Counted from the first letter of the stretch, positions 1-12,650 are shown. The stretch is 64,000 nucleotides of DNA from Tetrastigma voinierianum (GCA_016808115.1 JAEQBH010000732.1:1-64000), one strand, 5' to 3'. The notes: generated by a model from the letters alone, not told the origin. Numbers and translations: made by a program.

Positions 1-995
1 TAAAATATTATTGAAATGTTATTGTTATAAAGTTAAATATCATTATATAGATTAAACTTTTTTTTACAAAGAACAAAGTACTATAACTTAATATGAAAAA
101 TAAATAGAAGTTAAAAAAAACTATATTTTTTACAACATTAAGATTTTGAAATAGTGATTTTTAGCATATAAAAACACAAACAGTCCAATACTCAATATAA
201 ATAAAGAATTAAAAAAACAACTAAATACTTAATATTAAATACTATTCAACATTATCTTAAATAAAAGGTTTATTCATAATTTATTAAAAAAACAAATCCC
301 ACCTAAGTTTCTAAGAGTTTTTCACATTCTACATACTTTCCAAAAAAAGAGTTTTTCACATTCCAATAGATTGACAATTCATTCGAATATAGAAACAAAA
401 AGTATATTTGATTTATATTTTTGAAAGCTATTTTCTGTTTACAAAAACAAGAAGATTGAGAAAAACATGGTGAATATGTTTGGTTTTTTTTTCATTTTTT
501 GTTCAAAAAACATTAAATTGAGATAATAATAACAGTTTTCAAAAAACATCAAAATTATGTTCTTTATATTTTCAAAACTGTTCTAAAAAACAGGAATCTA
601 ACATACCCAAATGGGTTGTCTAATAAACAATTAAGAGTTAGGAGTATTACTTAATAAAATTAACCCTTGGTCCCCTCCCTGATCAATTTTCTTCTTTCTC
701 AGCTATATGCATGCATGGGCATGGCTGTTATAGAAAGAGAGATTAATTAGCGTGCTTCCTTTACGATAGGTGATGAATTGGTAGTTAATAGTTTGAGATT
801 TGCAATTTCTATATTGTCACAGTTGAAAATTCGTTCGCGTCAATTTCGGGTACGTCTGTTAGAGTAGCAGTCTTCACAGCGACGACACTGAATCACAAAA
901 AGGTGTACAGGGGAAGGGGTGAAGAGATCGATCTTTATAAAATCCATACAATCCCCAAGCTGTTAGTATAATACTTACTCTCTCTGGTAGGGAAG
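1..995. other. AT-rich intergenic DNA, no gene seen
   Basis: Long A and T runs, no reading frame with recognisable composition and no repeat end that I can define. The last 200 bases are less AT-rich and precede the EF-hand remnant, so they may hold its old 5' flank. Confidence 0.6.
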
Positions 996-1262
996 ATGCA
1001 TATTTACGTGCGTAAGGACATGGCTCTCAACTCACTACAAACCAAGACGGAAATTTTCAAGCAGTATGATGATACCAATGGGGATGGGTAGCTCAACAAG
1101 GCAGACCTGAAGGCAGCCTTCCGATATCTCGGTTCCCACATTCCCAGCTGGCGAGTCTATCGGCCTCTCCACCACGCCGATGCTGATGGAGACGGATGCA
1201 TCGGCTACAACGAAATGAAGGATCGATCTCGTTGAATATGCTGCCAAGTTTGGGTATAGTAC
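996..1262 (+). pseudogene. calmodulin-like EF-hand protein, broken copy
   Basis: The frame from the ATG at 996 (a second in-frame ATG is at 1020) reads a helix and then an EF-hand loop DTNGDG-stop-LNKAD. The seventh loop residue is a TAG at 1089-1091. About 30 residues on, a perfect second loop DADGDGCIGYNE appears, with Asp at loop positions 1, 3 and 5 and Glu at 12. Both loops and their spacing match plant calmodulin-like (CML) calcium sensors. Just after the second loop the bases gatcgatc look like a 4-base duplication. Without it the frame would continue as DLVEYAAKFG, a normal EF-hand exit helix; with it the frame stops at 1233. One nonsense codon and one frameshift in a short region make this a pseudogene or a badly assembled copy. 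An intact CML would have three or four EF hands, so only part of the gene is here. Which CML it comes from is not clear. Confidence 0.8.
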
Positions 1263-1660
1263 CCTTAATTCATTTATATGTATATATATATTATCCCCCT
1301 ACCCATGCCCATGCTGCGTGATGTTTCGCATGTACGTGCTGCTATCTGTCGTGTCACTTGTAGACGATATGCCCAAAATTGTAACACAATATCTAGTGTG
1401 TCCCCTGAAATGCTCAAATGATTACCTTTTGGTTTTTATAATACTCCTTTGCGATTTGACCAAACATCGGTTCTATTTTATATTTTTTAATCTAATTAAT
1501 TTGAAGATTTTTGTAATAAAGGAAGTGATCAAGAAATTAATGGATCGCATGCAGCTCTGTAGTTTCTTTGGCTATGGCTGGTGAAGTCGCCCACTTAAGG
1601 GATGGGTGTATGCCGGGGATGGATATCTGGACCCAGTTAATATGGGGATGATGCGATAGG
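1263..1660. other. spacer between EF-hand remnant and element A
   Basis: AT-rich with one short open frame (1318-1584) of hydrophobic low-complexity composition that I do not credit as a gene. It ends at the TG that opens the 5' LTR of element A. Confidence 0.5.
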
Positions 1661-4641
1661 TGTAAAACCCGAGAAAATTCTAATTTTCTGAAAAATGATA
1701 AAATGGTAATTTCGGTCGAAACTGAATTTTTGTGATTCGATGCATTTAAAACTGACCACCGTTGAATCGTCTCGAAATCTAGCTACAAATACGAATTTCG
1801 GGTCGACCTCCGAGACACTAATTTCACGTATTCAAGGCAATCGAGTAGCGACACTGCGCATTAGAGTGGCTCAAGATGGCACATCGCCACAAGCCAAGGA
1901 AGAAGTCAAACAAATTAAATTTAAGTATTGACTATAGGTGACATGTGGCATCACAATATTGTAGGAAATCCACTGTGAACTGGATAAAGTGATAAGTGCA
2001 GATCCATGCGCTTTAATTGGGACGCGACACGCTGGCAAGGAGAGGACAAGTTCTCTGACTCAGCCAATTAAATCGTCGGGAGAGAGAGGAGGGGGGGAGA
2101 AAAAGAAAACGAGATTTGAAAATGTAGAGTTTGTATAGACCCACTCCTTTCTCTCTAAATTCCTCGGCAATCGGACCGGCGGTTTCAGGCGGAGCAAGAG
2201 GAAGTGTTCATCTTCACTGCAAGGGTTTCGCAAAGAGACCGGAGTTAGGGGAGTTTTGACAAAAACTCCAAGAAGTAGGTTTTTTCCTACTTTGATTACT
2301 TTCTACCCTAAGTGGTCAGGAAGGCCAGATCGCCTCTAAGGGGAATGTCCGTCAGAATAATCACAGGAGCTGCCACATGGGAGTAGTAACACTACTTTAA
2401 CCGGTCTTAGAACCGGGTTTTTGGGTGGGAAGGAAAGGAAGTTTGATGTTGCGCTTCTCGGAGTACCAGGGGCCGCCATCATGACTTGATGTTAGGCTTT
2501 TGAAATTCTTATATGGGACCTCGTGTTCTTAAGTTTAAATTAAGGCACACTCTGCCTCATTGGTTAAGAGTACTCGCCACTGGTTAAGAGTACCCGGCCG
2601 GCTAAGTTAAGGCCATCCTCCCGACGCATGGATCGCTCCACCGGGTTAGCCGGATCGATAGGTTCCCTGACAGTTCCCTTCCTGGATGGGTTTCCCGGAT
2701 AGGTTCCCTGGATGGGTTCCCTGGATGAGTGAGGTTAAGGTGCACTGCCGCCTGGGTTAGGGCACCCAGGTCGACTAGTGTTATTGTACACAATCCGACC
2801 GGTTATAGTACCAGCCGGCCGTTGTAAGGCATCCGTGCCTGGCTAGGTTAGCTTCTGACGGATTGAGTTCCTGATGGTGAGATGAAGGCAGGCCACCCCG
2901 ACTAGGTCGAGGTACTGGGTCCCGGCCATTGGAAGGCCAATAGTGGCCTACCAGTTAAGGTAGATCAGTCCATTTAGTTAAGGCACCCGCCTCGTTAAGG
3001 TAGATCACCCGTTAGTTAAGGCACCCCGCCTACTTAGTGTTAAGGGACATGGATGGTTGGGTTAAGGAATAGGTGTCGACTGGGTCAAGGTTACCAGGCC
3101 GCTAGGTTAGTTATTCACCTGACGTGGGGATCGTCACTGTTACCGGACTGCATGTGGTCATCCCGGGATGGGGACTCCGTCACTGGTTACCGAATCCAAG
3201 ATGTATTGGGTCACCCCGATGAGGGACTCCGCCCTACCGGGTTAGCTCCGACGACATAGGGTCACCCAGATGAGGACCGGCCTCGCCGGGTTGGGGCCTG
3301 ACGAGACAGTCTCACCCCGGACGGGTTTACTCCCGGCAGTTGAGGTGCCCGAGCCTGGCCGGAGATGGCATCCGGCTAGCGAGGTGTAATTTCGCCCGGT
3401 AAGACCGCTAGGTGGAGAACAGTACACCTGGGCAGTCGGTTGTTGGATCGCCTGAGTTGTGTGTTATGGCTTCAGGTGGATAACATGCAATGTGAAATGT
3501 AACATGTTAATGTGTGCTGTGTGATATATTAACATGGGTTGTGCATGAAGGAGAATTATATGTATTAATTATAATTATCTATGGTAGGTTGAGGAATTTC
3601 GTTAATATGAAGTGCATGCTTGAACTTGATATGTGGAATGTTGGATGACATGGGTTGAAATTTATATGCACTCTAATATAAATGTCCAAATAATGCATGG
3701 ATGAATATACATGAGTATGTGCACATATAATATATACATTTGGCATAATAGCATTGCACGTACCGAAAAACATCGCATGACATGGGTGTGTGAGTGTACG
3801 GTTGGGATCTAAGACTATATTAGGTGTCTGATGGAGTGTCACGGGTACACTATTGGTGGGATCAACACCGCGTATGGTGTTGTTTAGTGGGCTCTAAGTA
3901 AGGAACAAAGTCCAAATGAGTCACAATTTCCGCTTTTGAATGAAATGAAAATAAATATACTTGTTTCGGGGCGTAGCAAGATGGGGGTGTATCCCCCCAG
4001 GTGAAAGACTCCAAATGTTATTCATGGTTAGACATGAATCTCCGATGATGTAAGTTCGCAAAATGTTGAACGGCGCGGCGCGCCCAACCTGCGGAAAACC
4101 CGAAAAATACGTGGCCCACCAATATATGAACATACGAAAATCGATTGAATCAAATGAACATTGGAGGTTTTCCAATGGGTTACAAACTTTTAAAAACAAA
4201 AACTTTGTTTTGAAAAGTAATACGTTGAATAAAATGATGGTTGGTTAAGCACTTGGCATAGGTAGGTGTGAGGGAGTCGGTGAGTGACTCGGGATATGGG
4301 CATGAGGACATTTCATGCATTGGCATTCATGTAGGTACCTTACCTGAATGTGTGTTTGTTTTTACGATCATTGCATGTGCACTTAGGTGGGGAGTAATCC
4401 TTGTAGGAGATTATTACTACTGGGTTTTGCTCACCCCGTCGTGGGACCCCCCTTTCAGGTACACAAGAAGACGGTGCTCCCTCGAGGCCGTGAGTATGAA
4501 GAAGGCCGGGTTGTGGCCTTGAGAAACATTTTGTAAAATATATTAGAACAATGTAGTTTCATATATTTTGGTATGCAAAAGAGTTGTACATTAAGTTCTT
4601 GAATGAAAAAAAAAATGACCCCTGAAATTTGGGGCGTCACA
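1661..4641 (+). repeat. element A 5' LTR
   Basis: Starts tgtaaaacccgag and ends ggggcgtcaca, the TG...CA of an LTR, and is followed four bases later by a primer binding site. Its sequence recurs at 9633-12650. The middle (about 2540-3430) is GC-rich with short repeated phrases. The 3' part contains the phrase gtggggagtaatccttgtag, which also occurs in slightly different form in the LTR of element B, so the two families are related. Confidence 0.92.
3110..3425 (+). repeat. GC-rich tandem units inside element A LTR
   Basis: Imperfect units of roughly 50-65 bases built on the phrases gggtcaccc, gatggggactccg and accgggttag recur four to five times. The same block recurs in the 3' LTR at about 11090-11400. 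This is much more GC-rich than the rest of the LTR. Confidence 0.65.
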
Positions 4642-4644
4642 GCT

Positions 4645-4656
4645 TGGTATCAGAGC
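4645..4656 (+). other. primer binding site of element A (tRNA-iMet)
   Basis: TGGTATCAGAGC is the perfect complement of the 3' end of plant initiator methionine tRNA. It lies four bases after the LTR end at 4641, where minus-strand DNA synthesis would start. Confidence 0.92.
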
Positions 4657-5029
4657 ATAGGTATACGAATACCTAGTCTCTATGGCATGGGTCTAGGAAC
4701 ATGCTATTGATGAGTAGGAACATCACAACTTGGTATAGCCTCGGTGTCAGCTTGATGTGATAGTTACTTGCTGCTCTAAATCGATGTCCTGTGACTACAA
4801 TTGGGTATCAAGGTCTAGGTAAGAGGTTACCTAGGAGTCCACGGGACAGGATTAGATCACAACATGCATTTTGTGTTTTCGTGTGTATGCTTTGATTGTA
4901 TGTGTGTGATTTGGTGTTACAAATTGTGTGAATTATATACGTAGTAGGATGTATGTGGAAAACAAGGAACACAAGGTTCAAAAATGTAATGCACATGGTA
5001 TTTAATAACTTTGCCATTGACATGTGTAG

Positions 5030-6155
5030 ATGGCAAGTCGAGGATCTAAGGAGGTTCTTCCCACTGGTGCCGGGCCAAGCACCAATCGGGTTCGGACAGA
5101 GGCCTTCATAGAGGCCATGGGCGCTGCGATAGCCACCGCTACCCAAAGCTGGGATTTGTGCCAGAGGTCGTGGAGTGCTAGTAACCCTGTGAGATTCACA
5201 AGACATCATCCTCCGACGCTCACTAGGGAGGAGGGACCCGATGGTAGCCGACCATTGGTTCCACAACTGAGGATTCTCCGGCCATGGAGATCACCTGATA
5301 CTACCTGACATACCGGCTTCATTCCACCATGGTGAGTCCCGTGATTCGGTGAGCGGTCGCACTTCCAGACTTGAGACTATGACATGCGATGATTTTCTGC
5401 ATCATTCATGGGGAAGTATTTTCCGGCCGCTAGACATGCAAAGGCCCGGAGTTCCTCGAGCCGGGCATTGTGGACGTATGATCGTATTCCTCGAGCACGA
5501 GCCGTATTCACGTAGTCGGGCACGCCGGATGATTATGTACATTGACTCGGCCAAAAGTCGAGAATTATGGATGTCAAATTGTCCATACGAGGCAAGATCA
5601 GAGGGCATAACCTACAAGACATGGATTCACGGTCAAGACAAACCCGCTTCATCGAGTTTGAGATGGAGAACGACGAAAGCATTCGAGATGCGAGTATCGT
5701 GGCAAGAGGAGAGAGTCGCCTTTCTTCTAACTTCGCGCAGCCGCAAAGGCCTTCTAGTTCACGAGGGTTTCGTGAGCCGTGGGCCACGCGCCAAGGATTG
5801 TGCTGTGGCTCCTGGCCAGAGGGCCAGCCAGGACCGATGACATGTTTATATTGCATTCAGCCTGGGCATATGAAACGGGATTGCCCGAGGAGGCATGGAT
5901 CTAAGGTTTTGGGCCTCGCACTCTGGCCATCGTGGACAGCGCTGACACAGCTTTGTTCCTCCGCCCCAAGATGGGTCAGGAACCAAAGACGCCTGGTGTT
6001 GTACGAGCACCTCCCCGCCGCACGCATGCGCCAAAGGAGTCAGGGCATGGGTCGAGGCCGAGGACAAGGCCCACAGGCTAGGACATCAGGGGTACAGGGA
6101 CGTGTTTATGCCATCATAACACGGCCGAGCCAGATCAGCCGCCTATACTGTGGTA
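5030..6155 (+). pseudogene. gag: element A gag (capsid/nucleocapsid), frameshifted
   Basis: Gag packages the element RNA into virus-like particles in the cytoplasm. The ATG at 5030 opens MASRG..., and the same start phrase (atggcaagtcg) opens gag of element B. A capsid-type region follows in several frames, including KLSIRGKIRGHNLQDMDS around 5570-5630. Near 5837-5900 a CCHC zinc knuckle of the form CxxCxxxGHxxxxC is intact (CLYCIQPGHMKRDC). At least three frame changes interrupt the ~375 codons, so no gag could be made. Upstream is a 374-base leader after the PBS. Confidence 0.85.
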
Positions 6156-6300
6156 TGAGCCGTTATCTCGCCACGGCAAGAGTGTTATTTGATTCGTGCT
6201 TCGTGGATTCATTCATCACAGATCGCTGTGATGTAGTCGGGCTTGGAGTCGCAGGCCTCGGAGAGCTCCCTTGTACGTGAGTGCCCCCTTAGGGATTACG
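6156..6300 (+). pseudogene. element A aspartic protease remnant
   Basis: The retroelement protease normally shows LFDSG or LFDTG followed by a small residue and SFI. Here the frame reads ARVLFDSCFVDSFI, so the catalytic Asp is present but the following Gly is Cys. Only about 45 residues are recognisable before the frame is lost. It lies directly downstream of gag, as in other chromoviruses. Confidence 0.7.
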
Positions 6301-6819
6301 GCTATATAGCTGATATGTCGGATTAAGCAGTTAGAGATCTCGGGAATTATACTCAAATGGACCCGAGGTCATGAACATGCCGTGAGTTCAACGTCATCCT
6401 CGATGGATCGGGTCGACATCTTACAGGTAGTCATCGATCAGAGAGCGTAAGAGGGTAACCGCCACACAATGTGACTGCATTTCCAGTAGTATTTCGTGGG
6501 ACAAGAGATATTTCGCCTGCACAAAGGTACGAGTCCGTGTGTCGGGATAACATGGTTGGCTACAAGCCCACTCGAGGATGAGGAGACCGGACTCTGATCT
6601 ACCTCTAGAAGTTTCATAGCATGAGGATGTTTTTCCGATGAGCTGCAACGAGACTCCATTCTCCATTGCAGGGTTGTAGACTTCTGTGATCGAAGTCACA
6701 CCCCGTACTTCGCCCATCTCTATGACTCCACAAGACAGACGGCAATTCGCTTGAGTTTCTAGGAACTCCGTGAGTCCAACTGCAGGAGTTACTGGACAAG
6801 GGGTTCATTAGATTGAGCA

Positions 6820-7440
6820 CTTCACCATGGGGCGCTCCGGTGTATTTGCGAAGAAGAAGGATAAGACCCTTCGACTGTGCATTGATTACCGACAGTTGAA
6901 CAAGGTTACGATCAAGAATCGGTATCCCTTACCGAGGATCGACATGACTCGTTTCGATCAATAAGGGGGCGCCAGTCTACCCAAGATAGACCTTCAGACC
7001 GGTTATCATCACTGAGGGTTAGGCCACGTATATCCCTAAGACATGACGCCAAGTATGGGCACTTTGAGTTTACAAGTGATGCTCTTGGATTGACGAATGC
7101 GCCGAAGATTCCATGGACTCCCATGCAAAGGGTATTCCAAACCCTATTTGGGGATCAGTTTGTCAAGGCTTCGGATGACATTTTGATCTACTCCCGCCGA
7201 GTGGGAGAGCAATGCAGTATCACTGGTGATTGTTTTACGTCACGAGAGCACCATCGCTATACGCCAAATTCCCGCAAGTGCTGAAGCCGGGCCTGTCACT
7301 GAGGCGCAGGTTTCTTTGGGACACGTGGTGTTGTGCACTGCCGTGTCAGATGATCCTGAGAAGGTCGAGGCCGTGATGAGTCGAGAGGCCGAAGTCACCG
7401 GATACGCAGCTGGATCATCGGGTACTACAGAGATTCACGA
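6820..7440 (+). pseudogene. pol: element A reverse transcriptase remnant
   Basis: Recognisable RT blocks occur in order: WGAPV...FAKKKDKTLRLCIDYRQLN at about 6829-6900, KVTIKNRYPLPRID just after, KIDLQTGYH near 6985, and QFVK-ASDDILIYSR at about 7155-7200. In the last block the FVDD catalytic box is changed to ASDD. Stops and frame changes separate the blocks. The finger and palm parts are clear, and thumb motifs are not readable. Confidence 0.85.
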
Positions 7441-7479
7441 GACTTCTCCCGAATAGCGCGCCATCTATGACGGTGATCG

Positions 7480-7990
7480 GACCGTATGAGGTCAAGTTCG
7501 AATGGGATGACCGACATAGGAGGCAATTCCAAGAGTTTAAGAGGAGACTTACTACTGCTCATATCTTGATAGTCCCAAACAGAGGACAAAAAGGGCACAA
7601 AGTGTATCAGGATGTCACCTCGAGAGGGCCTGACTGATGTGTTTTGATGCAAATCCCGGAGGGTAGCAGCCATGGTTTCCGCGCCTGAAGAAATCATGAG
7701 CAGAATTACCCCACACACGATACGGAGCTGGCAGCCGAGCTCGCCTCAAGATCTCGCGCCACTACTATATGGCGAGGAGTTCGAGGTACTGCACCACAAA
7801 AGTATGAAGTATATTCACACAAATGGGACCTCAATATGAGGCAACGCAGGTGGATGGAGTTCCTAGAGGATTATGACTTCACTTTGCATTATCACCCTGG
7901 TAAGGCAAATGTGGTGGCTGATGCGCTCAGTCGGAAGTCACGGGGAGCATTAGCTAGTATAGCTTCCCGGGAGTGGCGGATGCTCGAGGT
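7480..7990 (+). pseudogene. pol: element A RNase H / connection remnant
   Basis: The frame 7836-8048 reads MRQRRWMEFLEDYDFTLHYH and then PGKANVVADALSRKSRG, the very conserved end of Ty3/gypsy RNase H. The matching stretch in element B is at about 56200-56300. Upstream (7480-7830) only scattered fragments align, with several frame breaks, so the catalytic acidic residues cannot be followed. Confidence 0.85.
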
Positions 7991-8219
7991 TGTGGGACAC
8001 CTGGGCTACGCCAGCACCGTGAGCGGCTTAGGTGCGCTGGGAGCCTAGCGGCTAAGCACCGCCTCTCGCTGAAAGCAGAGCCGATCAGTCCCCAGTGGAC
8101 AGACTTATAGGTGTCCATCGTGGATCTGGGCGCCAAATACCGGTGATGGAGGGCTGGACCCATCCACTAGTGCTGGTAGTCTTCGTGATGTAGGACTCGG
8201 CAGTGGTTCCCGCTAACCG

Positions 8220-9040
8220 ATTTGAGATAGAGATTCTCGTGGAGTTTCACCGCTTCCGATTTTCCGTAATCTGTGTGGCACGAAGATATGATTTCAAGAT
8301 CTTCATCGCCAAGACACTGAGGATGAAGAGACACGTAGGGACTTTGTTCGACGATGTCTCACATGTCAACAGTTAAGGCCGAGCACCGTGGCAAGCACAG
8401 GCTACTTCAGCCATTTGAGGTGGCCGAGCGGGAAGTGGGAGCACGTCATGATGTGGATTTTGTGACCCACTTACCACTTTGACATCGCAAGGACATGATG
8501 CGGTAATGGGTAATAGCTGACCACCACGGAAGTCGACACATTTTCTACGTATGATGACCTTCACATTAGAGAGATTCCGTCGGCTGTAAGATTCAAGAGA
8601 TCATCCCGGGCCACATGGAGTACCGTTATCCATAGTGCTCCGATGTGGACCCGAGGTTTACGGCGCACTTTTGGAAGAGTTTCCAAAAGGCTATGGGCAC
8701 ACAACTGACCATGAGTACAACTTTCCACCCACAGATAGATGGTCAGTCATAGAGGACTATACAGGTGTTAGAAGACATGTTGCGAGCATGCATCTTGGAT
8801 CAGCAAGGGTGGCCGAGGAGCCTCTTTGCCCTTAGTGGAATCTCGCTTTACAACAATGTGCTTATCGCGAGTATACAGATGGCACCCTACGAGGCTTTGT
8901 ACGGGAGGCCATGCCGATCATCGATTTGCTGGACCAAGGTAGGAGAGAGCTCCATTACTGGTCCAGATATTATTAGAGACACCTCCGAGAAGGTGAGTTT
9001 GATACTAAGCAATGCCTTTCAATGGCACGTATTTACGTAA
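8220..9040 (+). pseudogene. pol: element A integrase remnant
   Basis: Scattered matches to gypsy integrase, in the right order. A piece reading KRHVG lies near 8320, KSTHFLRMMTFT near 8532-8567 and LEEFPKGYGH near 8669-8700. A catalytic-core end region follows around 8765-8900 with MLEDMLRACILDQQGW, and then MAPYEALYGRPCRS. Frame changes separate all of them. The HHCC zinc finger is not readable here but is better kept in element B. Confidence 0.8.
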
Positions 9041-9292
9041 GAGCTACGTTGCATGTGCGACGTCGACCCTTAGAGTTTGAGGTCGAGATCACGCCTTCAA
9101 GGTGATTCCTAAGAGAGGAGTGGTCAGGATTCCGGAGGCGCTGGAGCTATCGCCGAGGTTTACTGGCCCCTTTGAAATACCTCGAGAGGGTGGGCATCAG
9201 GAAGGCACGGCTTAGCTTTACCGCCCAAAGATGACTCGTGTTCAAGAGGTGTTCCACGCCCCATGTCTGAGGTACACCCGCATCCAAATTCT

Positions 9293-9517
9293 CATGTAGT
9301 GGATTGGGGAAAGATTGAGGTTGACATAGATGGGACCTTTGAGGAGGGACCAGTACGCATCATGGATAGTAAAGATCAGGTTTTGTGACGCAAGACTATG
9401 AGACTAGTGAGAGTGCTATGGCAGCACCAGGGAGTAGAGGATTCTACGTGGGAGCGCGAGGACACGATGCGGGCCACCTATCCCTTCTTGTTTAAGGATG
9501 AAGGGTACGCAGTCTAG
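9293..9517 (+). pseudogene. pol: element A chromodomain (C-terminus of pol)
   Basis: One frame reads HVVDWGKIEVDIDGTFEEGP and continues through VRLVRVLWQHQGVEDSTWE and REDTMRATYPFLF to a TAG at 9515, with one internal TGA. This is the chromodomain found at the end of chromovirus integrases, which is known to guide insertion toward particular chromatin marks. It is the best preserved coding part of element A. The frame ends about 100 bases before the polypurine tract. Confidence 0.88.
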
Positions 9518-9618
9518 TCGTTTAAAAATTTAAATTACTAGTTTACATGCATGACATAGTGCACGTTGTATTACGCATGTGATTTGTTGTGATCCGCGCG
9601 GAATTTCAGACTAAATTT

Positions 9619-9632
9619 TTTAAGGGGGAGAA
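9619..9632 (+). other. polypurine tract of element A
   Basis: The purine run taagggggagaa lies immediately before the 3' LTR, where plus-strand synthesis would be primed. It is preceded by a T run, as is usual. Confidence 0.85.
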
Positions 9633-12600
9633 TGTAAAACCCGAGAAAATTCTAATATTCGAAAAAGGGTAAAATGGTACTTCGCCGTAAACCGAATTTT
9701 TTAAGATCTCGATGATGAAACTTTATTTCACTGTTGAATCGCCTCACAAATCTAGCTACCGCGTCGATTTCGTCCCGAGACAATAATTTCACGCTTTTCA
9801 CAAGACCGAGAGGCTATGACACTTCATGCGACAGTGGGCTCAAGATGAGACATCGGTCGTTGTGAGCAAGTCAAACAATTAGCCTGGCATGACTATAGGT
9901 GACATGTGGCATCATGTCATAGAGGGAAACCACTAGAAATGGATAAGGGATAAGGTGTAATCCAAGTTGCGGTCACTTAGAATGTGACATGTAAGGCAAG
10001 TGAGAGGATGTTCTCTTTGACTGCTTGGACCAAATTGGTCAGGGAGAGAGAGGAGGGGGGAGAAAAAAAGAAAAACGAGATTTGAAAATGAGTAGAGTTT
10101 TTAGAGAGAGACTCCACATTCTCTCTAAATTCCCTCAAGAATCTGAATTCCATAAGCCAAAGTGAGTAAGAGGAAGTGTTCATCTTCACGGCAAGGGCTT
10201 CGCAAAGAGACCGGAGTTCGGGGAGTTTTGACAAAAACTTCAAGAGGTAGGTTTTCTCCTACTTTGGTTACTTTCTACCCTAAGGATTGTGTGGTGGTCG
10301 ATGTCTCTGCGGGAATGCCCGGTTGTGTATTCACTGAGAGCGCCACATAGTATATGGCCACAGCAACAAGCCCAGAACCCCAAGGTTTTGGTAAAGGCAG
10401 CTTTCGACAGCTATGCCTTCATAAATCAGTGTCGCCATCGTGGACTGACATGCGGAAGGCCTTTGAAAATCTATATGGAATCTGCAGCTCTTGTTTAAAT
10501 TATGCACACCAGCCTACTCAAGCTGAGAGCACCCCGCCACCAGTTAAGAGTACCCGCCAGCTGGAAAGAGTACCCGGTCGTTTGGGCTAAGGCTATCCTC
10601 CCCGACGATGATTTGCCCTACCGGGTTAGCTCTGGACGGGATAGGTTCCCTGGAGAAGTTCCCTGATAAGTTCCCCTGATGGGTTTCCTGACAGTTCCTC
10701 GATGGGTTCCCTGGATGAGTGAGGTTAAGGTGCACTACCGCCTGGGTTAGGGCACCTAGGCCGGCTAGTGTTATTGTACACATCCCCGTCAAGTTAAGGC
10801 ACCAGCCGGCCGCAAGGCATTCAAAGTCGGCTAGGTTACCCTGACGGATTGAAGTTCCCCCTGATGGGTGAGATGAAGGCAGTCATCCAGTTTAGGTCAG
10901 GTACTCGTCCGGCTATTGGAAGGCCAATAGTACGGTCATAAGGTAGATCAAATTCCATCCTCGGGGTTAAGGCACCTTGGCCTCACACATAGATCATCCT
11001 ACTGGTTATAACTGGTCCGCTAGTTGTCACAGGGACACAGCCGGGTCGGGTTAAGGAACAGCCGACTAAGTCAAGGCTTACCGTGGTCGGGCTAGGTTAA
11101 GGCTATTCACCCCTGACGGGGACTCCGCCCTACTCGTTAGTTTGACGATAGGGTCACCCCGACTGGGATCATTTTTATTGTTAAATGATCTAAGATAGTG
11201 GTCACTCCCGGATGGGACTGCCCACTGGGTTAGCCTGACGGTATAGGGTCACTCCCGATGGGGATCATCCGTACCGGGTTAACGATCAAGATATGGTCAC
11301 CCAGATGAGGACTCCGCCGTCGGGTTAGGGCCGGACGGGACAAGTTCACTCCCGAACTGGTTTAATTCTCCGCAGCCGAGTGCCTCGAGTTTACTGGAGA
11401 CGGGCGTCCGAAAGTAGCGAGGTAGCGGTCCGTAAGACTGCTAAGTGGAGAACAGTGGCCAATCGGGCGGTGTCGTCATCGCTTGAGTTGTGTGTTATGG
11501 CTTGCAGTGGATAATATGCAATGTGAAATGTGACATGTTAACAGGCCAGGATATATTAACATTGGTTGAAAAATTTAAGGAGAATTATATGTATTAATTA
11601 TAATTATCCATGGTAGGTTGAGGAATTTCGTTAATATGAAGTGCATGCTTGAACTTGATATGTGGAATGTTGGATGACATGGGTTGAAATTTATATGCAC
11701 TCTAATATAAATGTCCAAATAATGCATGGATGAATATGCATAAGTATGTGTGCACATATAATATATACATTTGGCATAATAGCATTACACGTGCACGAAA
11801 ACATCGCATGACATGGGTGTGAGTGCATGGTTGGGATCGGCACTATATTAGGTGTCCAATGGAGTGTCATGGGTACACTGCCAGGATCAACACTACGTAT
11901 GGTGTCAAGTAGCGGGCTCGGGTTAGTGGACAAAGTCCAAATGAGTCACACTCCGCTTTTGAATGAAATGAAAATAAATATATCGCAGCCAGCGAAGCAA
12001 GATGGGGTAGATCCCTTCTCGGTGAAAGACCCAAATGTTATCTACTAAGCAGGACATGAACTCCGATGACGAAGTTCGTGAAAATGTTGGAACGGCGTGG
12101 CGACGCGGAAACCCAAAAACTGCGGGCCCACAAATATAAGGAACATACGAAAAATCGATTGAATCAAATGAATGATCGGAGGTTTCCTTAACGTGGGTTA
12201 CAAACTTTTAAAACAAAAACTTTGTTTTGAAAAGTGGTCATCGTTGGAATAAAATGATGGTTGGTTTTCACACTCGCATGTAGGTGAGGAGTCTATGAGT
12301 GACTAGGGATACGCGCCATGAGGACATTTCATGCATCGCATTCATGTAGGTACCTTTACCCGAATGTGTGTTTGTTTCTACGATCATCGCATGTGCACTT
12401 AGGTAGGAGTAATCCTTGTAGGAGATTATTACTATCGGGCTTTGCTCACCTGGCCGTGGGACCCCTTTCAGTACACAAGAAGATTTGCTCCTCGAGGCCG
12501 TGAGGCGAAGAAGGCCTGCCAGGCCTTGAGAAACATTTTGTAAAATATATTAGAACAATGTAGTTTCATATATTTTTGCATGCAAAAGAGTTGTACATTA

Positions 12601-12650
12601 AGCTCTTGGAATGAAAAACAAAAAATGACCCCGAAATTTCGGGCGCTACA
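9633..12650 (+). repeat. element A 3' LTR
   Basis: Starts tgtaaaacccgag and ends gggcgctaca. It is collinear with the 5' LTR over its whole length, with many substitutions and short indels. It includes the AT-rich second half (about 11570-12650) that is closest to the 5' copy. Confidence 0.92.

Larger units (their letters stand above)
1661..12650 (+). mobile_element. element A: Ty3/gypsy chromovirus, Tekay/Del type, full length but decayed
   Basis: Two ~3 kb direct repeats (1661-4641 and 9633-12650) bracket a 5-kb interior in the order PBS, gag with zinc knuckle, protease, RT, RNase H, integrase, chromodomain, PPT. That order, the tRNA-Met primer site, the chromodomain and the very long LTRs fit the Tekay/Del clade of chromoviruses. 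The interior has many frameshifts and stops, including in catalytic motifs, and the two LTRs differ at many sites, so the insertion is old (or this copy is poorly assembled). No exact 5-bp target duplication is visible: the left flank is atagg and the right flank is atggt. Confidence 0.93.

Noticed and set aside
5402..5856. Minus-strand frames opposite element A gag
   Set aside because: Shadow frames of the gag coding strand. No family resemblance.
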